Part shown: in pieces, positions 25,601-37,600 of the stretch | Layout of the letters: each line of letters starts with the position of its first letter | How positions within the stretch are numbered: the first letter of the stretch is position 1 | Source of the DNA: Phoronis australis | Taxonomy: Eukaryota > Phoronida > Phoronidae | Length of the DNA stretch: 64,000 bases | Direction: 5' to 3' | Assembly: GCA_002633005.1 (NCBI GenBank) | Contig: NMRA01000358.1 | Location: 373,213 to 437,212, forward strand | The notes under the pieces: model-generated | Seen by the model: only the letters and a program-made list of their open reading frames with translations | Told to the model about the DNA's origin: nothing | Databases searched by the model: none | Position numbers and translations under genes: made by a program

Positions 25601-28600
25601 NNNNNNNNNNNNNNNNNNNNNNNNNNNNNNNNNNNNNNNNNNNNNNNNNNNNNNNNNNNNNNNNNNNNNNNNNNNNNNNNNNNNNNNNNNNNNNNNNNNN
25701 NNNNNNNNNNNNNNNNNNNNNNNNNNNNNNNNNNNNNNNNNNNNNNNNNNNNNNNNNNNNNNNNNNNNNNNNNNNNNNNNNNNNNNNNNNNNNNNNNNNN
25801 NNNNNNNNNNNNNNNNNNNNNNNNNNNNNNNNNNNNNNNNNNNNNNNNNNNNNNNNNNNNNNNNNNNNNNNNNNNNNNNNNNNNNNNNNNNNNNNNNNNN
25901 NNNNNNNNNNNNNNNNNNNNNNNNNNNNNNNNNNNNNNNNNNNNNNNNNNNNNNNNNNNNNNNNNNNNNNNNNNNNNNNNNNNNNNNNNNNNNNNNNNNN
26001 NNNNNNNNNNNNNNNNNNNNNNNNNNNNNNNNNNNNNNNNNNNNNNNNNNNNNNNNNNNNNNNNNNNNNNNNNTGAATTATACTCTCCACAGATTTGATT
26101 TGAAAATGGGTTTGGGCTCAAAAATTGCCTTCCGGGCGATTGGCTGTGTACCATCAACATGGGCAAACTTCAAACTTCAATGGACACCGAAAAATCTTCA
26201 CCAATCTTTCCAATATTCAGCATAATGAATCCTTAGATCTATGTTTTTCTCGCTTGCTATCGGCAAATTGCAGAGTTGTCTCCCCTAAATCAAAATTCCT
26301 CGGAAAACCCCTTCTTGTGTGTATTTCTGTGGGGGAATAGTTAGCTGCTGGCTGCGCATGCGCACTGCCTATGTCAGATATTTCTGGCGTTGAAAGATTG
26401 TGAAGAGTGACGAATCCAGTTTTCAGAGATGTTTTTCTACAGTTTTGTTTGGAGTTCATTGAATCAAAGCTTCTAGCACGAGGAGATGTCATTTGCCTTT
26501 CAAAACTAAAGCAAGACTTTGAAGCTGTTCTTCAGAAAGCTGGTGTGCATGAAGTTATTTGGACAGGCAATCTTATTGTTGAAGCTACTCACTGTTGTAG
26601 TTTGTGCCAGACTAAGAGATACGAAATTGAACTGAGGCTAGTGTTCAATAATTCACTTGCTGACTCTAATTAACACAGCCCATTTTAACATATTTTGAAT
26701 CAAATGTTTGCCCAAATCCTGCCCGCCTCCAAACAAGGACTTAGTGTTTGACCCTTCATTGCCTGCGGGCCAATCACCAGTGTGCAGTGCTGTATCCTCT
26801 CTAATCGACAATAGTTGGCTCCTTGGCGTTGGAGCTTTGCAGCTAAAATGTATGACAATGCCTGCATCTCCATTGACAGTACTAAACGATGAACGCTAAA
26901 AGTGCAAAAAGAACATTTGTGCTGGGAAACTGAGTTTGTGCTGCAATGCTGGGTCAAACTGTACATAAATGTGCAACTGTGACAACTGTAGTAACATCAG
27001 CAACACTGACTGTATAACATTGGATAGTTCTTTGACAAGTCAACCCTAAATAGACCTCCAACCTCGTTATTTCGTTTTCTTTGTATTAAAAAGTTAACTT
27101 TATTTGTTGATTAAGTCATAGAAAGTACATACTTTGATCATTGTCATGTATTTGTCTCATACTGCTTGATAAACGCTGTCAGAATAATCTATTATTTTCA
27201 TACAGTCTGTGTGCACATTCACAGAGATCATTCCACTATATTGTTTTTGTACTATAATGTATTTCTGGTGTATTATGCAAACAAGCGGTATTTTACACCA
27301 TTAGTCAATGTTTTAGTCATTGAGGCACGCATTTTGCCCAGTCTCAAGTGTTTTGTGTTATTTTTGTTGCCAGACAATGCCAGAATAACTTCCTAGTAAC
27401 ATCCAGACTTAGTTTGCATTTTTGCCACTAGGTGTCTCTTTACATTTTTTAAATTTCACTGTTTACAATTAATCTACAGTAGTAAAACATGTAACGTGAG
27501 TGTAATATTGTTCAATACAATGGCACTGATGGGACCATATTACTTGTTTTACAAAAAAGTCACCAAAACTGAGTTGTTTTTACAAATATAAGTTTACTAA
27601 GCTCTTTGGTGATTATTAGGTAATTTCAAACTCAAATTTCTCAAAAATGTGCAACTTTATATGTGGGAACTTTTTAGATTTTGAAAACACTCTCATAAAT
27701 GATTTAAAAAACACCAAAATAAAATTGCCCCCCTAAAGTACTCACAAAAACCATTTTCTAGAGGCCCTACAAATTCTGGCCCACCGACTAGTTGGACTAA
27801 GTTCTTGGCTCCATGACCACATCGCTCGTGAAGGATTTGTTTTACATACGGTGTTACGCTAGGAAACTAAGGACATGTGTTTGACATCTTCTAGTGAGGA
27901 CATACAGCCATGTTAGATTCCATTACAAGTAACAAAACTTCAAATGATGCAGTACACTTGGCTTAGGTTGCGCGCTTGCGTTTTGTAATGCAAAGGAATA
28001 ACACGTGGTCGTGAAAGTACTTAGTAGTTTATCAACAACTATTTTGTTTGCCTGGCAGACATGACGCCCAGGAACTGTTCATTTTATGCATTCACTGGGG
28101 CTTACTTTTGAAATGGAGTCGATTGGTTCCATCAGATTACTTGCCCCGTGAGCGGAGGTATTGACCGGTGCTCATTCACCGATGAAATTTTGCGAATGTT
28201 GTTTTGAGTCCTTATTTTGTCTGGCAGGTGCAACTCAACTCTGAAAGTAACGAACAAGTAACAACTGTGCTATGTGGAATGATCCTAAAGGCATTACAAT
28301 TGGTTTCAACCGGTTGTCCGGTGAGTTGATTCATCTCAACTCGGAGGTTTTCACGTGTCGAGCAAGAGTAATTCACCTGCGGACTTGTCTGATAAACTTC
28401 ACGATACATGAAATTTTGCTGAATAGTTTGCTACTTGTTTCATGTGATTACCTCTTGGACTGATGTAGCTCAATTTCGGACCCCGTTATTTTTTGTGTGG
28501 CAGGGTGACCCGACCACTGAGATTGTCGGACATATAACAGCTGCACCATGCAAATACACTAAGAGTGACGCTGAACATTGTGTGCGGTTGGTTTCAAATG

Positions 28601-31600
28601 GTTACCTAGTGTGTCGATCTACCTCAACTCGGAGAATCGGGTGTGTTGGGGGGGGACCCAATTAAATTCGTCTGTGGCTCATGTCCCCATCGCTGATGCT
28701 GTCAGCGGTCAATTTTATGGCATTGGGGTTATTTGTCTCAAGTATAGCTGATTACAAGAAAAGTTGATCTAGCTCAGTTTCTGAGTGCTAGTTCCATAAC
28801 ACCCCTGACCACACCTACTGTAGCGAACCTGCCAGGTGGCCATCTCTAAGCACTGTGATACACATGCAGCCCTCAGTGGAACCCAAGGATATTGGTTCGG
28901 ATTACACGTCCGGAAAACCTCTAGGATCCTGGTCTCGTAATTGGCAGTCACCAAATCAAGTGTTTTCAGTTAATGGTTCACAATTTTCTAAACATCGCAT
29001 ACCCGAACGTGTTATTCTTTCTTGATGAAAAACTTATGTACTAGGGAAAGTGTCTTCTTTTTTACTTGTATTCTGTTATAAAAGGCTTTGGCGACAGGAC
29101 TCTTGCAAATAACAGTCCTTTAGACTTCAGAAAACTTTTGTCACAACCACACCATTCCAAAACTATAATGGCATACTAGCAACCTATTGTTGACAACGAT
29201 GTAACCTTACAAAAACCATTCAACTAAAAAGCATGTTAGACGCACAGCTCGACAAAGTCTTATATAAGGTAACTTGGGTAGTTTTAACTAACATTTGACG
29301 AACAATGGAAATCTACCACGCTATCCAAAGACAGTTCAGCTGTTAGTCGTTGAACTACCAGCACCAGAAAACCGTTTACAGAAATCCAAGTCAGTCTTTT
29401 CTACAATTTTATACTTTAACCCCCCAGTAGAGGAAAATCATTCTATCAAGAATTTCGAAAGCACTAGACAGTGTAAGGCGATCACTTCGCTGAACATCAA
29501 GAAAGCTTTGCGTGTTTGTTGAGCTAATGGCCGAGTGGCACCAGACCTCAATAATTGTTGGTGTCTAAAACATACACAAGATATTTGTAGCATGATTCTA
29601 AGACAATTTAGTTATCGTAAAACCATTTTTCATACTAACGAAGGGGCCAGCCTTCAAAAAACACCATATTTTTTGTTTACCAAGATTATAACCGTCATGC
29701 CTAAATCTAAACAATATTTATGTAAGACATTAATTTGTTTTTGTAATATCCTAGCTGTCAAGGCACACTCCACTAGATCATTCGCATATCAGACCACACT
29801 TATTTCTGCAATATTATTTTTCATAAAATGCCATTGCTACAGTCTTTCTCATATCATTGTTGTACATTATAAATAGGAAGGGACTGAGCATGCACCCTTA
29901 TCTGGTATCCTGACAATTAGCCCTTCGTCAGGATCTCAACAGGGGACTTTTCATATTGTCGCTCTCTAGAATGAGAGCACAAAAGTAACTTCCCCATGAT
30001 CCCAACTCACATTTTGGTGGTGTAAAATTAAACTACTGCACAGTGGTTCATCAATTCAAAAGCAAGGAAATAAGTACCTCTGCCATTGCGTCCCATTGTT
30101 TCATTAAAGGTGACTGCTTTACTTCGGGTTTTTTTTGAAACGGGCTGGGATCGAACTTTTCCCGCTTTCATTAGCTGCAGCCACAGGCTATGAGGCGGAT
30201 TCTTCTTCGCAGTTGGAAATGTATGGAGCACGAGGTCCTTGTTCAGTTGATGTTTCAAGTGGTTTTCCTTTTCCGTAAGGCATGTGGCGTTGAACAACTG
30301 CTCATCAAAGACCTAGTGGCCGTCTTGCGCGCTAATGAATTTCACTACCGCAGCTATTTAAAAATTCACCTATATTGGTTGTAGTTTGATTTTAACACAC
30401 TCAGTATTTTACTATGGATCACTATTTCTTGGAGTCAACCACGACAAGTAATGGGGATCAGTGGCGGATTTAAGAGGGGCCAAGGCGGCCCCCCTAAATT
30501 CTCCCATACTCCATTTGACACTTCGGGGGTGCGAATATCTGACGGGTAAAATCCTAGATAGTACTCTGCCCTGCCCCCCGTAACTCCTGAGTAGCGTTTT
30601 GAATACTATAGAAAAGCTCATGAAGTAGCAAAAATCCGACCACTAGATTTCATAATGTTTTTCTGATCATATTCCTGAAAAATAAATATGTGAATAAGGA
30701 TATAATAACCGGCTTGGTTTTCGTGTAACGTTTTCCTCAGTGCAGGTTGTTAGACGATTCTCAATCTCTTTGTGAATATTTTCCCTATAACTTACAAAAG
30801 TGATATTCTATGATAATTAATGACCTAGGTTTATTACCGAGCCTTATTTACAAAATGGACATATGACAGCATCGCCCTGTATCTGGCGATATTTATTAGT
30901 AGTATTGATGCTAATTACAGAGCTTCGGCTACACGTTATACGCAAACGTGAACGTGTGAGGCCTGCACTCTTTGCTTTACTATATCACAACGTTGACCCA
31001 CGTTTTCGAATCAGCCTCGTGTTGGCTAGTGCACAACGTGAGCTTTAACTCGCGATCGATTTATTCTAAAAGATCGTAGAATTTACCCAACTTTTTAACG
31101 TTTTTAGGAAGTTTAGTCATTTAGCAGATGATGTAAGTTAGTACAAGCGTCTTACTCGGTCGAATGTTTGAGACATGACTTTTTTGGAAGTTCTTGTGAC
31201 GTTCCGGATTTTTCTCAAAAACGACATAGTAATCAGGTGGCAATGGACAAATCATGTGCCAAAAACGAATTTCGGCAATATTTCATGAAAGCACATGAGA
31301 AGAATTCTTTGAGAAGAAATGTTTAAAGCACACAGAAATAACTGAGAGTTTGTGAGCTAAATATAACATTTGTTTCAACATTTTTTCTCGAAATCACTTT
31401 TTGTGTCGAAAAATGCCATCTAAGAATATTTATATCTGTCATATTAATTGCTTTCACAAAAGACACGAATGATGTCAAGGGGTGTGCTCAAGGGGGCCGT
31501 GACACCTCTAATCATTGCAAAATAAGACTTCAATTCAGAATCGTGGATATAACTTTGTAAATTTCATTTATCCTGAAAGTAACAAAACACAATTCATGCT

Positions 31601-34600
31601 CTTTTGCTTTGGGATAAACATCGTTGGATAATAATGTACATAAAGCAAAAAGCGCTGTAGTTACCAAAATAAAACCTTGTTTTACACGCCTGTCATAGAT
31701 GTGGCAGTATGCTGAGATGGATGTGGCTGAGGAAGGCACGTAAAGGAAAACGTCTGAAGTGTTTCTTGACTAGTATGTTGCAGATAGCGATCGTTACATG
31801 AGAGGTCGATATGGAGTACAACTACTCCTCTGTGCGGAAAAAGCTAGTGAATGAGAGACAAATTAAGGGAGAATATACAATAGAGCAGTGGCGGATCTAG
31901 GATACCATAAGAGGGGGCCAACATGTTGCCTCGGGAATTGGACAGAGCTCGATTGCATGTGCACAGCCGGCCTGAACGGGGCCTGGGGATGTGGACATTT
32001 TCTTCAGAAAATCAATCAGAGGACTGAAAAAAACGGGGACACGATTCCGCCGCGGTCTGGGGTCTGCGCCCCCCCCTAAATCCGCCTATCTAGAGGATAG
32101 AGTAGTTACTTATCGGCGACCTGATTGTGTATTATTAACAGTACGGTCTTTGTTTCAAAAATCAAGGACCTTGAAGTTTCTTCGGGTCAAACCATCGTAT
32201 CTCTTAATGTGAGTGCACTATTTACCCGCATACCGGTTCCTGACGGCTATGACTATTGACGAGAAGTTGGACCACGATCAGTCATGGAAGCGAAGAACCA
32301 AGTTGAACAAGGACAAATTAATACTTGAATTCTGGCAAATTTGTCGGACTACATATTTCTGATACAGAGTAATTTCTACAAAGAACAACAACACGGTGCA
32401 GCCATGGGCTCGCCCATTAGCCCCATTGTGGCTAACCTTTACATGAAAAGTTTCAAAACTAGAGCTATTGCTCCGGCTGACCATTATTACTGTGGTACCA
32501 CTACTGAGACGACACCTTTGTCCAGATCCAAGAGTACTTCGTTATTGAATTTCTAGATCACATCAACTCGGTAGATCCTCACATCAAGTTTATCATTGAG
32601 CACCCATCTGATGACAAACCTCCGTTTCTTAACACATGCATACATATCAAAGGCGACAGCAGCACGAAGGTCACTATCTGCCACAACCTACCCACACGTG
32701 CCTGTGCCAAATTATAGTCAACGTAGACCTTCCGCACGTTCACGGTCTCTCGGAAAACTATCTGACATCTTCAGAGAATACCAGGTGGGCACCTACCACA
32801 AACTATTCAACACCCAATTGAGTGCTTTAGTACGCCCAAAAGAAAAGTAAGACGACAATAAATGCGGGGTGACACATATTGAATGTCGTATAACCCACAT
32901 TTCAAAGCAGGAAATGTTTGGATAACCTAGAGTGCACAACTAGTACCGCCATCTATTTTCAAAACTGAAACTAAAATTTTCATGTTTGGCATTTGCACCG
33001 TGTAGATATCGGAATGCGCATTTTCAAGACATTTTCTTGAAAATTAAAAATAGTGGGTTATCAGGTTCATGCATGAGAAACAGTCTAAGTCAATAAACGA
33101 CAACTGAACAGAGATAGTAGATATAAATTACTAGCTGTTTACCAAAGCCTCATCGCAAGTTATAGCCACCAAGTGGTGTTGTACACCACCAAGGGCCACC
33201 CACTGGTGACCATGTGACGCAAAGACTCCCACCAGTACCCCAAAAAGGCCCAGGACGGGCTTGAAAGGTGGGTCCGCAAACACTAACTGGTCGACGATAG
33301 GTAACTACTCTATCTTCTGTACTATGTAACGGCGACAGCTTTGAACTGATTCGTTCTAAGAATATACAAATAATCCAATCAAATAAGATGTACAAATACA
33401 GGTAGCACAGCTCTGATGAGTCTAAGAACGGGGAAATAACAGAGCATCTTCTCTGAGAATGAGTGGGATAGTCCACAAGAGGTAAACAAGTGGAAGTTGT
33501 GTAATGAGGTAATGAGGTGACTAAAATTAATAGAAGGCCAGCAAACACATTCTACAACAATAAGCGTCAAATCTATTCGAGTGTTGTGGTTGAATGTTTT
33601 TCGTGGCCTCCACGTCACACATGATCAAGTCCAGTAAGTCGAAGAGTACCAAAACCGACAAATCATCTTTGTCATTTTCTTGATTACTGCAGCACCACTG
33701 ACTTGAGTGGGGATACGTGTAGCCGAAACAAAAAAATGGAGCACCAAGCATACGCGAGCGTGAATGTTACTCACAATTTCCGTGTTTAACGCGTAGCCGA
33801 AGCTCTCTATTCTTAAGAAACCGACCCTCGAACAAACACTTCATGTGTCAGAGTATTGTAATACCAGGGATTGTTGGTCACAAGATAATCAGTTTGGCTA
33901 TACTCCTTTTTGAAATTTGTGTTCAAATCACTTGTAAAATGCAAAAATGCTTCTAGCGACATCTGTACGTAAACCGCAATATATCTGAGCAAACAAAATT
34001 GTCCAACTACAGTGGGTTCCTACAAAATACAGTGTATGTTTTGAACGAAATAAGTAAAATGGTGATGATCGCCATTAGTACTCGAGTGAGTACAGTTTCG
34101 AAAATTCTCTTTATAATTGAAGCGTCTGAGCAAACTTTGGTGATTAAGCAATGACAAACTATTCTTTTGAAGCCTTAAACTCGCCTCCAATTTTACTGGG
34201 GATAATTAAAGACCAATTTCATAACGGTAAGGCGTACATTTCATTAATTAACGGAAAGAGGTGTCTATCAAAACATATTTTCATGACGAAAGGTTGATCT
34301 TCAGCAGGTTTAAGCTGAAATATTTACCATTTTCTTACCGNAGTATAGGCTCTCCAGCGATATCTCAGGCTACCGGCAGTGGCGCTGGGCACTACGACTC
34401 CGTTTCCGTCGTCTGCTCTACCGTGCAATGAAAAAAATTACTTCATTTTTTAAAGAAAATGGAATCTGAGTGATGATGAAAAAACAGAAGCTGCTGGTAA
34501 GATGTCAATTTTAATCCAAGCCTTAATGAACCACTCTGAAACTCTTATTTCTCTCTTTGTCAAACCTTAACTTAAGACGATTTCCAAAGCAATCGCGTCA

Positions 34601-37600
34601 TTATTGCCAACACAAAAAAACGGATTTGGTCTTTTGGGCAATTGAGGACTATTTTAAATACAACAAATTTGTTACGAACTGATTGCACAAAATATAAAAC
34701 ATGTAATAAGCATTACAAAAGAAGGTTTCGCGAGCAAACGCTGTGGACCATAAACAAGTAGGTCTCTTATTATCAAATTAGGTGTAAATCGTGGTGGTGT
34801 AGTGGTAAAGCACGCGCGCTATATCCACCAGGTCGTGAGTTCGAGTCTATGGCACTTGAAGTTTTTCCAGTTTGACACTGTCTCCGTTTTTTTTTTATTT
34901 GCTTTTTTTTCTTGGATAATACTTCGGGAATCAAAGAAAATGCTTGATTTTTAGAGGAAAAAACAGAAAAATTTCCTGGAGGAGGGTTTGCCCCCCTCCC
35001 GACCTCCCCCCATTCGGTGCTATGCACATCTACAATCGTGCTTTGAGCAAATGTTTACAGACAAAATGTTGGCCCCCCCTTGTGATTCTTAGATCTGCCA
35101 CTGCTTGGGCGGATATTTGGAAAACGACCTCTCGCAAATATCAACTAAAACAGAATCTACACCAGGGCTTGTTTTCGGAAAAGGGTGCTTATTTTCGGAA
35201 ACTTTGTCATTAAAATTGTCCTTCATACTGTGCTAATACGGTTAGTTACTAACAAAGTCGCACAATATCGTTAAATAACAGTCCGGCATTTGAGTGAATT
35301 CGCGATCCCAAAATATAATACCTTTTCAAAATAAACAAAATTTTACATCAGAACCTTTTGCATAATTATTTCAGAACAATCCATCAGATTTTCAAAACCT
35401 ACAAACACTTACTGAAAGTACGTCCAGTGACGTCGTTTTGGAAACGTTTCTGAAAATACGCCCATTATGTGTACTTTTCAGTGTGTGGCTATTTGCGGAA
35501 ATTTCCCCGTAAATATTGAATATCGCTTATCTATTACAGAGTGCCAAGGATCAACTAATGTCAACAATCGTCTACTTTGATCAGGTGAGTAGCGGTGTCT
35601 CTCAATGCGCAGGGAGTAAATTATACCTAACACATGTTCGATACAAGACCAGTGCAAGGCTACAAACAAGTATAGCGTTTAGAGGGGGTGGGGAGTTGTA
35701 CCGCGAAAATCGAGGATGCAGCTCCGAGACTGAGCGTGCAAGGATCTTAGCTGGAATCAGTTTAGAGGTGCATCCATTGGACTGTTAATAGGGCCGTCCC
35801 AGACTCGAATCTCGTTATATTTACCTGCAATGCCGTAAACATCCGCCTGGCACAGTTACTGTCTCGTTTTCGTGACATTGGAGTTTCACGTGTAATTTGT
35901 TGTTGTATCATTTTTTACACTTTTTTCTCGGTTGTCTAACTCTGTTCGTCCTTCCAATGCCAGCGAAGTATTAGTGCTGTGCTGCGGGCTGCAGCGACGT
36001 TTGAAAGTTTGATAAACAGCACAAATGCCCGTGGATGCGTAATGTGAAATTCTTTGCCTTTCCGACATCACCGACTAGAAACACGAAAATGTGTCTGATT
36101 TCCAAAACGAGGTCACGCGCTTTCTTATCTGCTCAGCAGATTAAAGCTCTATTGCCGTGTAATCCGGGACAGCCCTATTGACATCACTTTATTCTCGAAG
36201 CAACAAAAACCATTGCGTACATTGATGGGCACTTCATTAGCAACCTAGAAATGGTGTACGACGTACAAGAAACAGACACCGCAAAAGCGAACATGTGGTA
36301 CGCAAACGCTGTTCATGAATTTGAGCTTGTAGTTGTAGGGTACTTAAGTGGACTGGGTTGAATGTAGTTACCGGAGCTTACCTGAAAACCAATAAACTCA
36401 AACATGCTTGTCGACCTCTATCAGATGTCAATCTTGTCCGTGATGAATTCTGTCGCTCAAGCTTAGCAAAAGAGACAGTCGTGATCAAGTTAACACGGTC
36501 CTATAAAATATGCCAAGCTTGCCAATCTTAAATCCGAATTCACAGCGACGTGACTATCCAGTGCGCGTATGAATGAATCAGATGGGCAGTGGGAAGGAGT
36601 AAGTCAATAGGGCAGCTGGTATGAAATCAATGAATCAGTTAGGCTGGCTGGTAAGAATGAATCGGTTGGACCGGTGGTATGAATGAATCAGTTGGACAGC
36701 TAGCTGGTATGAATGAATCTGTGGGGCGGCTGATCAGGCTGAATCAGTTGAGAAACTGGTATGGAAAAATCGGCTGGGGGCTGGTATGAATGAATCGGTT
36801 GGGCGGCTGTTATGATAGGCCATAGTCCCAGCTCTCCTATCTTTGACCTCCATGGCTACTTTCTGGGGGCAACGGGAACTTTGAATTATACCAATCTACA
36901 GATGTTCAAAAGTAAATTTCAAGAATACACTTGCACGTTTAGTAATAATTTTAATTTAAAAGTTAGAAAAATGTAACCTCAACTAATATGTTAGCCACCA
37001 GGTGTCAGTGCAAAATGATTCGAACAGCCAATCAAATGCCAGGAAAGTATTGTGTCCATACCTTTCCCCTTCAAAAGTCGTCTGCTTGGCATGAAAACAT
37101 TCATCAGAGGACAGTCAGCTGATGTTATCCTGCTGACTTAGCTAGCCTGTTTACTACTACTAACTACATTATATAGTATTTATTCATGGATGAGTGCGCA
37201 AGTAATAGGCAATTACCAAGGGCCAAGGCTCAAAAAACAGCAGGCAGCAGTTAGGAATTGAGGGACGACAAATCAAGTGGCCACGAGTGTTATCGTACTG
37301 AAACATGTCTTGGCACATCCCTGAATCATTTTTTGTTTCACAGACAGAAATTTTGGGACAGCTAGGACTCTGCTAAAACCATGAATTCTTGAACGAGTGG
37401 GCGATATCACAATAGACTGGCAAGATGTCTGCGGTGTTTTGCATTCATGTGTCGGGTTCTGCTCGAATTTTTGAGCTGGAATTTTCAGATATTACCTGGT
37501 CTAAGACTATTTCAAACAAACGTATCAACATTGAGTGCAAGAGAAGATCATTGCCGATAAGTTTTTAAGTTTTTGTGAAAAAACAGAGCTCTTGTCATAC

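Larger units (their letters stand above)
25040..27790 (+). mobile_element. Diverged third copy of the 3.3-kb transposon family
   Basis: The region before the gap (GCCACTTGGTGGCGC..., CCAATCAGAGAGCCAG, near 25053-25100) parallels 37000-37050 of transposon copy 1. The region after it (GCCACTAGGTGTC near 27425, then TCAAATTTCTC.AAAA, TTTTTAGATT, AAAATTGCCCCCCTAAAGTA up to about 27790) parallels the last 380 bp of copy 1 in order and spacing. It carries the coding remnant at 26407-26673. The termini are too diverged to fix exactly. Confidence 0.55.
30919..33806. mobile_element. TIR DNA element, copy B, with nested insertions
   Basis: Left end AGAGCTTCGGCTACACGTTA (30919-30938); right end on the minus strand AGAGCTTCGGCTACGCGTTA (33787-33806): 19 of 20 bases match. 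Its interior is split by a MITE (31886-32090) and a Penelope-like element (32095-33317). Without these it is about 1.4-1.6 kb, and its right part matches copy A. It keeps no transposase that I can see. Confidence 0.75.

Noticed and set aside
25333-26225. Four long overlapping ORFs of 228-283 codons on both strands
   Set aside because: They consist almost wholly of translated N from the assembly gap.
33150-33548. 132-codon minus-strand ORF with EDRVVTYRRP
   Set aside because: It covers the inverted arm of the Penelope-like element, and the same peptide on the + strand at 32091 comes from the opposed arm; repeat DNA, not a gene.
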